Source of the DNA: Ramlibacter tataouinensis TTB310
GTDB lineage: Bacteria > Pseudomonadota > Gammaproteobacteria > Burkholderiales > Burkholderiaceae_C
Assembly (NCBI RefSeq): GCF_000215705.1
Contig: NC_015677.1
Location: 2,740,001-2,804,000 of the forward strand
DNA: 64,000 nucleotides
Direction: 5' to 3'
In this document: positions 55,892-64,000 of the stretch, one piece after another
How the letters are laid out: every line of letters begins with the position of its first letter
Position numbering within the stretch: the stretch's first letter is position 1
Program-made: the position numbers and the translations under genes
The notes under the pieces: generated by a model
Database searches by the model: none
What the model was told of the DNA's origin: nothing
What the model saw: the letters and a program-made list of their open reading frames with translations, nothing else

Positions 55892-57673
55892 ATGGCCTCC
55901 CGACCCGCCGACCCGGCCAAGGGTTCCCCGCGCTCGCTGTCCGGCCTGGCGCCGTTCCTGAGGCCCTACCGCGGCCGCATCGCCGCGGCCGGCCTGTTCC
56001 TGGTGCTGGCGGCAGCGGCCACGCTGGCGTTCCCCCTCGCGCTGCGCGGCCTGATCGACGGCGGCCTGGCCGCCTCGCAACGCGGCGAGCAGCTGCTGGC
56101 CCTGCGCGAGCATTTCCTGGCGCTGTTCGCGGTGGCGGTGGCGCTGGGCCTGTTCTCGGCGGCGCGCTTCTACATGGTCAGCTGGCTGGGCGAGCGCGTC
56201 ACGGCCGACCTGCGCAGCGCGGTGTACGCCCACGTGCTGCGGCAGAGCCCGGAATTCTTCGAGACCACGCAGACCGGCGAGGTGCTGTCGCGCCTGACCA
56301 CCGATACGACGCTGGTGCAGACCGTGGTGGGCTCCTCGCTGTCGCTGGGCCTGCGCAACGCGGTGATGGGCGTGGGCGCGCTGGCCATGCTGGTATGGAC
56401 CAACCCCTACGTGATGTCGCTGGTGCTGCTGGCGCTGCTGGGCGTGGTGCTGCCGGCCATGGCCTTCGGCCGCCGGGTGCGCCGCCTGTCGCGCGCCAGC
56501 CAGGACCGGGTGGCGGACTCCAGTGCCATCGCGGCCGAGGTGCTCAATGCCATCCCGGTGGTGCAGAGCTACACCGCCGAGGGGCGCGAGGCACGGCGCT
56601 TCGGCGAGGCCACCGACCACGCATTCCACACCGGCGTGCGCCGCACGCGCGCGCGGGCGCTGCTGGTGGCCTTCGTCATCGTCGCCAACGCCGCGCTGCT
56701 GCTGTGGGGCCTGTACCAGGGCACGCAGGCGGTGCTGGCCGGCCGCATCACCCCGGGGCACCTGGGCCAGACGGTGGTGTACGTGATCATCTTCGCCGGC
56801 GCGGTGGCGGTGCTGGGCGAGGTCTATGGCGACCTGCTGCGCGCGGCCGGCGCCACCGAGCGGCTGATGGAGCTGCTGGACGCGCGCTCGCCGGTGGCCT
56901 CGCCGCCGCAGCCCGCGCCGGCCCGCGTGCCGGCGGGCGGCAGTGCGCTGGAGCTGCAGGCCGTCACCTTCCACTACCCCTCGCGCCCGCGGCAGCCGGC
57001 GCTGCGCCAGCTGAGCCTGGCGGTGGCGCCGGGCGAGACGGTGGCCCTGGTGGGCGCCAGCGGGGCCGGCAAGACCACGGTGTTCCAGCTGCTGCTGCGC
57101 TTCTACGACCCCACCGAAGGCCGCATCCTGATCGATGGCGTGACGGTGCGCGAGATGGCCTTGTCCGAGCTGCGCGGGCGCATCGCCATCGTGCCGCAGG
57201 AGCCGGTGATCTTCTCCTCCAGCGCGATGGACAACATCCGCTACGGCCGGCCGCAGGCCAGCGACGAGGAGGTGGTGGCGGCCGCGCGCGCCGCCTTCGC
57301 CCACGGCTTCATCGAGGCGCTGCCGGAGGGCTATGCCACCTTCCTGGGCGAGCGTGGCGTGCGCCTGTCGGGCGGCCAGCGCCAGCGCATCGCGATCGCG
57401 CGCGCCATGCTCAAGGACGCGCCCCTGCTGCTGCTGGACGAGGCCACCAGCGCGCTGGACGCCGAGAGCGAGCGCATGGTGCAGGCGGCGCTGCAGTCGG
57501 CCATGCGCGGGCGCACCACGCTGGTCATCGCGCACCGGCTGGCGACCGTGCAGCAGGCCGACCGCATCGTGGTGCTGGAGCAGGGGCGCATCGTGGAACA
57601 GGGCCGGCACGAGGCGCTGGTGGCCGCGGGCGGCCTGTATGCCCGACTGGCTGCTTTGCAGTTCATGGACTGA
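55892..57673 (+). CDS. ABC exporter (fused permease-ATPase), MsbA-like
   Basis: The 593-residue half-transporter has six membrane helices in its first 310 residues. The nucleotide-binding domain follows: Walker A VGASGAGKTT, Q-loop IVPQEPVIFSS, signature RLSGGQRQRIAIARA, Walker B LLLLDEATSALD and H-loop VIAHRLATV. It works as a homodimer and resembles lipid or multidrug exporters; whether it is the essential lipid A flippase is uncertain. A fold-back element of about 440 bases lies just after its stop. Confidence 0.9.
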   Translation: MASRPADPAKGSPRSLSGLAPFLRPYRGRIAAAGLFLVLAAAATLAFPLALRGLIDGGLAASQRGEQLLALREHFLALFAVAVALGLFSAARFYMVSWLGERVTADLRSAVYAHVLRQSPEFFETTQTGEVLSRLTTDTTLVQTVVGSSLSLGLRNAVMGVGALAMLVWTNPYVMSLVLLALLGVVLPAMAFGRRVRRLSRASQDRVADSSAIAAEVLNAIPVVQSYTAEGREARRFGEATDHAFHTGVRRTRARALLVAFVIVANAALLLWGLYQGTQAVLAGRITPGHLGQTVVYVIIFAGAVAVLGEVYGDLLRAAGATERLMELLDARSPVASPPQPAPARVPAGGSALELQAVTFHYPSRPRQPALRQLSLAVAPGETVALVGASGAGKTTVFQLLLRFYDPTEGRILIDGVTVREMALSELRGRIAIVPQEPVIFSSSAMDNIRYGRPQASDEEVVAAARAAFAHGFIEALPEGYATFLGERGVRLSGGQRQRIAIARAMLKDAPLLLLDEATSALDAESERMVQAALQSAMRGRTTLVIAHRLATVQQADRIVVLEQGRIVEQGRHEALVAAGGLYARLAALQFMD

Positions 57674-58193
57674 CACCTTCTGTTTTGGCTGGCAGGCTGG
57701 CTGGAGGGCTGCAGATGCTCCTCGCCTTCCCCCCCTTCTCCCCCCGCCGGGGCGAAGAGGGGCGCCTTGGATTTGCCCGCGCGCGCCGAATACGGATCTA
57801 CCGGGGTGAGGTCGCGGTACGGAGTTGGCGCGCCACGGCGCGAACCTGCAGTTGGACGCGCTTCGAGGCCGGCAGGCTCGGAGCCGCTGGCCGCGCGAAG
57901 CGCTGGCCAGAACGAGACAGTAGGGACGGCACGAATGTCCCCTTACGAGCCAGCCGCGCTTTGCGCGCTGGCTCGCAGCTCCGAGCTGGTCGGCCAGCCA
58001 TCCCTAGGACTGCAGCGCCCAGGCCGTGGTGCACCGCGAAGGTGGCGACGGTGCCGGGTAGCTCCGTAGCCGGCGTGAAGAAACCAAATCAAGGCTCCCC
58101 TCTTCGCCCCGGCGGGGGCGAAGAGGGGCGGGGGGGAGAAGGGGGGGATGGCGAGGAGCTTCTACAGCCTTGAAAGCAGGCCAGACCGAAACA
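57674..58193. other. 520-base gap after the ABC exporter gene
   Basis: No gene was accepted. Most of the gap is the fold-back element at 57717-58159. A 78-codon frame on the minus strand (57798-58034) inside it is rich in Arg, Ser and Ala and lacks gene-like features. Confidence 0.7.
57717..58159. repeat. large fold-back element with long inverted ends
   Basis: The left end (57717-57773) matches the inverted right end (58087-58159) over about 55 bases with few mismatches. The right end has an extra 16 bases that form their own perfect hairpin (14-base arms, 58097-58128). The interior has more stem-loops, for example CGAGCCAGC / GCTGGCTCG around 57945-57976. There is no transposase. The structure fits a MITE-like unit or a large terminator-like RNA. 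Confidence 0.75.
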
Positions 58194-58655
58194 CTACTGA
58201 ACCGGCCCTTTCAGAGCCTTCGGGATGGGCAGCGGCAACACCCCGATCCCCTCCTCCAGCAAGGCCTGCGTCTCCTCCCGCGTGGCCTGCCCGCGGATCC
58301 CCCGCTCCTCGGCCTCGCCGTAGTGCATGCGGCGCGCCTCGTCGGCAAAACGCTCGCCCACGTCCTCGGTGTGCGCCATCACGTGGCGCACCATCTTCAG
58401 CCAGGCCGCCTGCAGGGCGGCCGGCCCGGCGGCCATCACGTCCTGGCGCGCCGGCTGCGGCTGCGACTGCTGCGGCCGCGGCTCGGCCGCGCCCAGGTTG
58501 AGGCGCGGCGCGCTGAGCATCTTGGTGACCTGCGTGTCGCCGCACATCGGGCATTCGACCAGGCCGCTCTGCAGCTGGTCCTGGAAGGCGTCCTCGTTGG
58601 CGAACCAGCCTTCGAAGACGTGCTCCTGCGGGCACTGGAGGTTGAGCACTTTCAT
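58194..58655 (-). CDS. DUF1178 family protein
   Basis: The 153-residue protein matches the DUF1178 family: LNLQCPQEHVFEGWFANEDAF at the start and VECPMCGD, making a zinc-ribbon-like Cys set (C8 and the CPMCG pair). A variable linker and a conserved helical C-terminus follow (HYGEAEERGIRGQATREE). Function is unknown. Its ATG overlaps the Nudix gene stop (ATGA). In many Burkholderiales it lies, as here, at the tail of the nuo operon. Confidence 0.88.
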   Translation of the reverse strand: MKVLNLQCPQEHVFEGWFANEDAFQDQLQSGLVECPMCGDTQVTKMLSAPRLNLGAAEPRPQQSQPQPARQDVMAAGPAALQAAWLKMVRHVMAHTEDVGERFADEARRMHYGEAEERGIRGQATREETQALLEEGIGVLPLPIPKALKGPVQ

Positions 58656-59248
58656 GACGGCTCAGATTGTGGCTGCCATTCCAAATTCCAGGCGCCGGAA
58701 AGGACGTTCTGCAGCCACAGCGCGCCGGTCAGGGTCTTGGCGTCGGTGACGACGCCCTCGCGGCACCAGGCCTGCAGCTGCGCCGGCGCGACGGCGATCA
58801 CATCCAGGAACTCGCCGGCATCCAGCTGGCGGCCGCCCGGGCGCAGGCCGCGGGCGAACCAGATGTCGATGAACTCGTCCGAATAACCGATGCAGGGATG
58901 CAGCTGGCCGGCATGGGCCCACTCGCCGGCCACGTAGCCGGTCTCCTCCTGCAGCTCGCGGCGGCCGCAGGCCAGCCGGTCCTCGCCCGCACCGAGCTTG
59001 CCGGCGGGGAACTCCACCATCACGCGGCCCACCGGATGGCGGTACTGGCGCTCCATCACCACCCGCCCGTCGTCCAGCAGCGGGACCACCATCACGGCGC
59101 CGGGATGCAGGATGTACTCTCGCGTGGCGCTGCCGCCATCGGGCAGGGCCACCGTGTCGCGCACCACGTGCAGGAAGTCGCCGCGCAGCAGGTGCTCGCG
59201 GCCGGTGGTGCGCTCGACCAGGTGCGGGTCGGCCGGGGGAGAGCTCAT
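58652..59248 (-). CDS. Nudix hydrolase, ADP-ribose pyrophosphatase-like
   Basis: The 198-residue protein carries a complete Nudix box, G(x5)E(x7)RELQEETGY, near residues 85-110. The upstream VVPLLDDGRVVMERQYRHP and downstream CIGYSDEFIDIWFARGL are typical of ADP-ribose/NDP-sugar hydrolases. It overlaps DUF2818 upstream and DUF1178 downstream by ATGA, so all three are translated together after the nuo genes. Clearing NADH-derived ADP-ribose is a reasonable guess for its role here. Confidence 0.9.
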   Translation of the reverse strand: MSSPPADPHLVERTTGREHLLRGDFLHVVRDTVALPDGGSATREYILHPGAVMVVPLLDDGRVVMERQYRHPVGRVMVEFPAGKLGAGEDRLACGRRELQEETGYVAGEWAHAGQLHPCIGYSDEFIDIWFARGLRPGGRQLDAGEFLDVIAVAPAQLQAWCREGVVTDAKTLTGALWLQNVLSGAWNLEWQPQSEPS

Positions 59249-59547
59249 TCGCGGTGCCGCAGGAGGTAGCGCCAGACGAAGCCGGGGAAGGCCAGCGTCA
59301 GGAACAGCGCCGCGGTGACGGCGTAGAACTCCCAGCCCTGGGGCGCGATCTGGCCCAGCCGCCGCTCCAGCAGCAGCGCCATGCCGCCCACCGCGAAGTA
59401 CAGCAGCACCAGCTCGGCCAGGCGCACGGCCAGGGACTTGGGGCTGCCCAGCGCAACCACGCCCAGCAGGCGCCGCGTGAGGAACGGCAGGTTGGCCGCC
59501 AGCAGCGCCAGGACGATCACGAACCAGGTCGATGCGGTCTGGGACAT
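59245..59547 (-). CDS. DUF2818 family membrane protein
   Basis: The 100-residue protein has three likely helices: TWFVIVLALLAANLPFL, LAELVLLYFAVGGMALL and FYAVTAALFLTLAFPGFVW, with LLRHRE at the end. It matches DUF2818, a small family found directly after nuoN in Burkholderiales, and may assist complex I assembly or stability. This link rests on location only. Its stop overlaps the Nudix gene start. Confidence 0.9.
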   Translation of the reverse strand: MSQTASTWFVIVLALLAANLPFLTRRLLGVVALGSPKSLAVRLAELVLLYFAVGGMALLLERRLGQIAPQGWEFYAVTAALFLTLAFPGFVWRYLLRHRE

Positions 59548-59563
59548 CGCGCGCCCCGCCCCA

Positions 59564-61051
59564 TCACGTGGCCAGCGTCCGGACCACGGCGTCGGCGCAC
59601 AGCGCCATCAGCCCGCCGGGCAGGATGCCCAGCACCAGCACCAGCGCGCCGTTGAGGGACAGCACGGCCCGCACGTGCGCCGGCGCGGACACGGTGGTGG
59701 CCGTGATGGGCGAGTCGAAGTACATCACCTTCACCACCCGCAGGTAGTAGAACGCGCCGATCAGCGACATCACCACCGCGAAGATGGCCAGGCCGATGTA
59801 GAACGCCTGCCCCGAGGCGACCAGCGCCTGCAGCACGGCCAGCTTGGCGTAGAAGCCCACCAGCGGCGGGATGCCGGCCAGCGAGAACATGCACACGGCC
59901 ATGACGCCGGCGTACAGCGGGCTGCGCTGGTTCAGGCCGGCCAGGTCGGAGATCTCCTCGCTCTCGAAGCCCTCGCGCGCCAGCAGCAGGATGATGCCGA
60001 AGGTGGCCAGCGTGGTCAGCACGTAGGTCACGATGTAGAACATCGAGGCGCTGTAGGCGTACTGGGCGTTGCTGGTGTTGCCGTTGACGAAGCCGGCGGC
60101 CAGGCCCAGGATCACGAAGCCCATCTGCGCGATGGTGGAGTAGGCCAGCATGCGCTTGAGGTTGGTCTGCGCGATGGCGGCCAGGTTGCCCACCAGCAGC
60201 GAGCCCACGGCCAGCACCACCAGCATCTGCTGCCAGTCGATGGCCAGCGGCATCATGCCCTCGACCAGCAGGCGGATGGCGATGCCGAAGGCGGCCAGCT
60301 CGGGCGCGGCGCCCAGCATCAGGGTCACGGCCGTGGGCGCGCCCTGGTACACGTCGGGGATCCACATGTGGAAGGGCACGGCTCCCAGCTTGAAGGCCAG
60401 GCCGGCGACCACGAACACCAGGCCGAACACCAGCACCTCGTGCTTGATGCGGCCCGAGCCGATGGCCTTGAACACCTCGTTGATGTCCAGCGAGCCGGTG
60501 GCGCCGTACAGCATGGAGATGCCGTACAGCAGGAAGCCCGAGGCCATGGCGCCCAGCACGAAGTACTTCATGGCGGCCTCGGTCGCCTGCGCGTGGTCGC
60601 GGCGCAGCGCCACCAGCGCGTAGCTGGACAGCGTGAGCAGCTCCAGGCCCAGGTAGATCACCAGGAAGTTGCTGGCCGAGACCATCACGAAGATGCCCAG
60701 CAGGGAGAACATGGAGAGCAGGAACAGCTCGCCGCCGCGCAGCATGTCGCGCTCGGCCGCGTACGGCCGGCCGTAGACCAGGGTGACCATCACGGCGATG
60801 GTGGCGAACACCTTGAGCCAGTTGCCCAGCGGGTCGCTGACCACCATCTTGTTGAAGCCGTACAGCGTCTGGCCGGTCATCGCGAACTCCGCGCTCAGCC
60901 AGGCCACCAGGGCCAGGGTGGCCAGGGTCAGGCCGTAGGTCAGGCCGCGCAGCCGGCTCTTGACGCCCAGGTCCACCAGGGCGACCACGCAGGCCATCAC
61001 CAGCAGGAGGATTTCCGGCGCGACGACGTAGAAGCTCAGTCGGTCAAGCAT
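59564..61051 (-). CDS. nuoN: NADH-quinone oxidoreductase subunit N
   Basis: NuoN is one of three antiporter-like proton-pumping subunits of complex I in the inner membrane. The 495-residue protein has about 14 helices. Conserved features include the Glu in [17 protein letters not shown], the Lys in [15 protein letters not shown], and [18 protein letters not shown] and [17 protein letters not shown] with further helix lysines. It follows nuoM after ten bases and precedes the DUF2818 gene after 16. Confidence 0.97.
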   Translation of the reverse strand: MLDRLSFYVVAPEILLLVMACVVALVDLGVKSRLRGLTYGLTLATLALVAWLSAEFAMTGQTLYGFNKMVVSDPLGNWLKVFATIAVMVTLVYGRPYAAERDMLRGGELFLLSMFSLLGIFVMVSASNFLVIYLGLELLTLSSYALVALRRDHAQATEAAMKYFVLGAMASGFLLYGISMLYGATGSLDINEVFKAIGSGRIKHEVLVFGLVFVVAGLAFKLGAVPFHMWIPDVYQGAPTAVTLMLGAAPELAAFGIAIRLLVEGMMPLAIDWQQMLVVLAVGSLLVGNLAAIAQTNLKRMLAYSTIAQMGFVILGLAAGFVNGNTSNAQYAYSASMFYIVTYVLTTLATFGIILLLAREGFESEEISDLAGLNQRSPLYAGVMAVCMFSLAGIPPLVGFYAKLAVLQALVASGQAFYIGLAIFAVVMSLIGAFYYLRVVKVMYFDSPITATTVSAPAHVRAVLSLNGALVLVLGILPGGLMALCADAVVRTLAT

Positions 61052-61061
61052 GGTGGTGTCT

Positions 61062-62537
61062 TCAGTTCAGTTTGGAAGCCGCCACGTGCTTCAGGAGATC
61101 GACCACCGAGGCGTTCATCACGTCGGTGAAGGGCTTGGGATGGATGCCCATGTACAGCACGGCGACAGCCAGGATGCCGAGCATCAGGAACTCGCGCGCG
61201 TTGATGTCGGTGAGCTGGCGCACGTCGTCATTGGCCACGGGACCCAGGTACACGCGCTTGAACATCCACAGGGTGTAGGCCGCGCCCCAGATCAGCGCCG
61301 TGGCAGCCAGCAGGCCCAGCCAGAAGTTGGCCTTGACGGTGCCCAGGATCACCATCCACTCGCCCACGAACCCGGCGGTGGCGGGCAGGCCGGCGTTGGC
61401 CATGGCGAACAGCAGCGCGAACGCGGTGAAGTTGGGCATGGTGTTCACCACCCCGCCGTAGCTGGCGATCTCGCGCGAATGCACCCGGTCGTACAGCACG
61501 CCGATGCACAGGAACATGGCGCCCGAGACGAAGCCGTGGGCGATCATCTGCACCAGGCCGCCGGCCACGCCCAGGTCGTTGAAGATGAAGAAGCCCAGGG
61601 TCACGAAGCCCATGTGGGCCACCGACGAGTAGGCCACCAGCTTCTTCATGTCCTGCTGCACCATGGCCACCAGGCCCACGTAGATCACCGCGATCAGCGA
61701 CAGCGCGATCATCAGCCAGGCCCACTCGCGCGAGGCGTCCGGCGCGATCGGCATGGAAAAGCGCAGGAAGCCGTAGGCCCCCAGCTTCAGCATGATGGCC
61801 GCCAGCACGGCCGAGCCGCCGGTGGGCGCCTCCACGTGCACGTCGGGCAGCCAGGTGTGCACCGGGAACATGGGCACCTTGACGGCGAAGGCGGCGAAGA
61901 AGGCGAAGAACAGCAGCGTCTGCGCCGTGGCCGGCAGCGGCAGCCGGTGCCAGGCGGCGATGTCGAAGCTGCCGCCGGACCGGGTGTACAGGTAGATCAG
62001 CGCGATCAGCATCAAGAGCGAGCCGAGCAGCGTGTACAGGAAGAACTTGAAGGCGGCGTAGATCTTGCGCGGCCCGCCCCAGATGCCGATGATCAGGTAC
62101 ATCGGGATCAGCGTGGCCTCGAAGAACACGTAGAACAGCATGCCGTCCAGCGCGCAGAACACGCCGATCATCAGGCCCGACAGGATCAGGAACGCGCCCA
62201 TGTACTGGTTGACGCGCTCGGTGATCGCCTCCCAGGCGGAGATCACCACCACCACGGTGATGAAGGCCGTCAGCAGCACGAACCAGAACGAGATGCCGTC
62301 CACGCCCAGGTGGTAGTGGATGTTGAAGCGCTCGATCCACGGGGCACGCTCGACGAACTGCATCGCGGAGCTGCCGCGGTCGAAGCGGCCGTACAGCGGC
62401 AGCGTCACCAGGAAGCCGACCAGCGAGCCGATCAGCGCCAGCCAGCGCACGGCGCGCGCCTGGTCGTCCCGCCCCAAGGCCAGCAGCACCGCGCCGAACA
62501 GGATCGGCGTCCAGATCGCCAAGCTCAACAGACCCAT
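61062..62537 (-). CDS. nuoM: NADH-quinone oxidoreductase subunit M
   Basis: NuoM is the second antiporter-like subunit of complex I. The 491-residue protein shows the key Glu in [15 protein letters not shown], the Lys in [32 protein letters not shown], and [16 protein letters not shown] with the central lysine pair. The length is normal. It is packed between nuoL (13 bases upstream) and nuoN, the standard order. Confidence 0.97.
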   Translation of the reverse strand: MGLLSLAIWTPILFGAVLLALGRDDQARAVRWLALIGSLVGFLVTLPLYGRFDRGSSAMQFVERAPWIERFNIHYHLGVDGISFWFVLLTAFITVVVVISAWEAITERVNQYMGAFLILSGLMIGVFCALDGMLFYVFFEATLIPMYLIIGIWGGPRKIYAAFKFFLYTLLGSLLMLIALIYLYTRSGGSFDIAAWHRLPLPATAQTLLFFAFFAAFAVKVPMFPVHTWLPDVHVEAPTGGSAVLAAIMLKLGAYGFLRFSMPIAPDASREWAWLMIALSLIAVIYVGLVAMVQQDMKKLVAYSSVAHMGFVTLGFFIFNDLGVAGGLVQMIAHGFVSGAMFLCIGVLYDRVHSREIASYGGVVNTMPNFTAFALLFAMANAGLPATAGFVGEWMVILGTVKANFWLGLLAATALIWGAAYTLWMFKRVYLGPVANDDVRQLTDINAREFLMLGILAVAVLYMGIHPKPFTDVMNASVVDLLKHVAASKLN

Positions 62538-62550
62538 TTTTGTTGTTCTC

Positions 62551-64000
62551 CTATCGTCCCAGCCAGGCCGACCACGGCGCCACGAACCAGGTGAGCAGCA
62601 CGAACACGCCCACGATCATGGCCAGCGCATAGTGGTAGAGGAAGCCGGTCTGCAGCCGGCGCACCATGAAGGCGAAGGCTCCCACCACGCGGGCGCTGCC
62701 GTTGACCAGGGCGCCGTCGATCAGCGCCTGGTCGCCGCCCTTCCACAGCCCCAGGCCCAGGCCGCGCGCGGCGCGGGCGATGATGTTCTCGTTGATCCAG
62801 TCCATGTAGTACTTGTTGTCGAGGATCTTGTAGACCGTCTGGAGGTGGGCGCGCAGCGCGGCCGGCAGGGCCGGGTTCACCATGTACATGTACCAGGCCA
62901 GCACCACGCCGGCGACGGCCAGGTACAGCACCGGCGTGCTGAAGGCATGCACGGCCATCTGCACCGGGCCATGGAACATCCTGGCCAGTTCCGCCATCGC
63001 GGGGTGGCGGGCGGCGTCCACCGTGATGGCGTCCTTGAGGAAGTCGCCGAACAGCATCGGCTGGATGGTCAGGAAGCCGATCACCACCGACGGCAGGGCC
63101 AGCAGCAGCAGCGGCGCCGTCACCACCCAGGGCGACTCGTGCGGCTTGCCGTGCGCATCGTGCCCGTGGTGGTGCGGGTCGGGCTCCTCGTCCGAATGGT
63201 GGCCGTGGTGGGCGTCCGGGTTTTGGCCGTAGCGCTCCTGGCCGTGGAACACCAGGAAGTACATGCGGAACGAGTAGAAGGCGGTGACGAACACGCCGAT
63301 CAGCACCGCCCAGTAGGCGAAGCCGGCGCCCGGCAGGCGGCTGAAGTGCACCGCCTCGATGATGCTGTCCTTGGAGTAGAAGCCGGAGAACAGCGGCGTG
63401 CCGATCAGCGCCAGCGAGCCCAGCAGTGCAGTGATCCAGGTGATGGGCATGTACTTGCGCAGGCCGCCCATCCAGCGGATGTCCTGGTTGTGGTGCACGC
63501 CCATGATGACCGAGCCGGCGGCCAGGAACAGCAGCGCCTTGAAGAAGGCATGCGTCATCAGGTGGAACACCGCCACCGAGTAGGCCGAGGCGCCCAGCGC
63601 CACCGTCATGTAGCCCAGCTGCGAGAGCGTGGAGTAGGCCACCACCCGCTTGATGTCGTTCTGGATGATGCCCAAAAAGCCCATGAACAGGGCCGTGATG
63701 GCGCCTATCACCAGGATGAAGGACAGCGCGGTGTCGGACAGCTCGTACAGCGGCGACATGCGCGCCACCATGAAGATGCCGGCCGTCACCATGGTGGCGG
63801 CGTGGATCAGCGCGGAGATGGGCGTCGGGCCCTCCATCGAGTCGGGCAGCCACACGTGCAGCGGGAACTGCGCGCTCTTGCCCATGGCGCCGATGAACAG
63901 GCAGATGCAGATCACGGTGATCAGCATCCACTCGGTGCCCGGGAAACCGAGCTTGGCAAGGTCTGCGCTTTTAGCGAAGACCTCGCCATAGGCGAGCGAA
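62551..64000 (-). CDS. nuoL: NADH-quinone oxidoreductase subunit L, N-terminus beyond the window
   Basis: NuoL is the distal proton-pumping subunit of complex I, with a long lateral helix. The minus-strand frame is open to the window end, so the gene is missing its first part (roughly 190 residues) and an internal Met at 63927 is not the start. Visible are GKSAQFPLHVWLPDSMEGPTP, DIKRVVAYSTLSQLGYM, a His-rich loop of unusual length (HHGHHSDEEPDPHHHGHD) and the C-terminal lateral-helix region ending TWFVAPWSAWLGR. Confidence 0.96.
   Translation of the reverse strand, partial: SLAYGEVFAKSADLAKLGFPGTEWMLITVICICLFIGAMGKSAQFPLHVWLPDSMEGPTPISALIHAATMVTAGIFMVARMSPLYELSDTALSFILVIGAITALFMGFLGIIQNDIKRVVAYSTLSQLGYMTVALGASAYSVAVFHLMTHAFFKALLFLAAGSVIMGVHHNQDIRWMGGLRKYMPITWITALLGSLALIGTPLFSGFYSKDSIIEAVHFSRLPGAGFAYWAVLIGVFVTAFYSFRMYFLVFHGQERYGQNPDAHHGHHSDEEPDPHHHGHDAHGKPHESPWVVTAPLLLLALPSVVIGFLTIQPMLFGDFLKDAITVDAARHPAMAELARMFHGPVQMAVHAFSTPVLYLAVAGVVLAWYMYMVNPALPAALRAHLQTVYKILDNKYYMDWINENIIARAARGLGLGLWKGGDQALIDGALVNGSARVVGAFAFMVRRLQTGFLYHYALAMIVGVFVLLTWFVAPWSAWLGR

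Noticed and set aside
52686..55961. 1091-codon open frame on the + strand
   Set aside because: Antisense to the MFS and multicopper oxidase genes, whose membrane and copper motifs are unambiguous.
57798..58034. 78-codon frame inside the fold-back element
   Set aside because: It has no Shine-Dalgarno and an Arg/Ser/Ala-rich composition, and the region is better explained by inverted repeats.
58656..58680. CACAAT upstream of the DUF1178 gene as a leaderless promoter
   Set aside because: The spacing is ten bases and the gene overlaps the Nudix gene in an operon, so a separate promoter is not needed.

Overview
The window is a gene-dense, very GC-rich stretch of bacterial chromosome, probably from a betaproteobacterium of the order Burkholderiales. 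A Comamonadaceae-like organism (Ramlibacter/Variovorax type) is the best guess from gene content. The pointers are the tail of the nuo operon followed by DUF2818, Nudix and DUF1178 genes, an orphan Bug-type (TctC) binding protein, a ferritin-like DUF455 protein, NagG/NagH-like oxygenase genes, and very high GC. No rRNA, tRNA, CRISPR array, prophage or insertion sequence was seen. The species is not determined.

Layout. 1-3310 (+): end of a methyltransferase gene, dapA, bamC and a metallo-beta-lactamase-fold hydrolase, closed by a bidirectional terminator. 3374-8286 (mostly -): an Ala/Pro-rich lipoprotein, roxA with a coupled small gene, a SlyD-like chaperone (+), a glycine-zipper lipoprotein, dut and coaBC. 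8402-14293 (+): pyrG, kdsA, DUF1330, eno, ftsB, a NadR-like ATPase, a small coiled-coil protein and an orphan receiver. 14274-19258: hslO and a gamma-carbonic-anhydrase-like gene (-), then DUF455, UspA, DUF4331 and a lipoprotein (+). 19236-24997: xerD coupled to tctC, an AEC permease, queG back-to-back with tsaE, and amiC. 25509-31159: a glycine-zipper lipoprotein, a NagGH-like ring hydroxylase, a DedA protein, mutL and a lipoprotein hydrolase. 31334-33503: an acetyltransferase and an XRE-cupin regulator sharing a palindromic operator, then miaA.

33504-43395 is the most unusual part. Two small Roadblock/LC7-like genes face away from a gene encoding a BLUF-like domain, a degenerate small-GTPase-like region and a second Roadblock-like region. 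That gene overlaps an ABC ATPase gene of the LolD/YbbA type. The matching FtsX-type permease and an AttH/CrtC-type lipocalin follow, but the set is split by a secreted Pro/Ala-rich protein, a hemerythrin and an inverted hipBA toxin-antitoxin pair.

43405-57673: a TRIC channel, a large hybrid histidine kinase, a GH18-like lipoprotein with a displaced catalytic glutamate, a glycosyltransferase with an LpxH-like phosphoesterase and dgkA (envelope lipids), a phosphotransferase, a HAD protein, an MFS transporter, a multicopper oxidase and a lipid-type ABC exporter. 58194-64000 (-): the end of the complex I operon (nuoL partial, nuoM, nuoN) and three small genes overlapping by ATGA.

Two themes cut across the window. 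First, at least ten genes have a -10-like hexamer (NANNNT, mostly xAxAAT) ending 6-8 bases before the start codon, which suggests leaderless transcripts. Second, three intergenic regions (25086-25329, 31164-31336, 57717-58159) are long fold-back elements, and a fragment of one recurs at 17186-17219.
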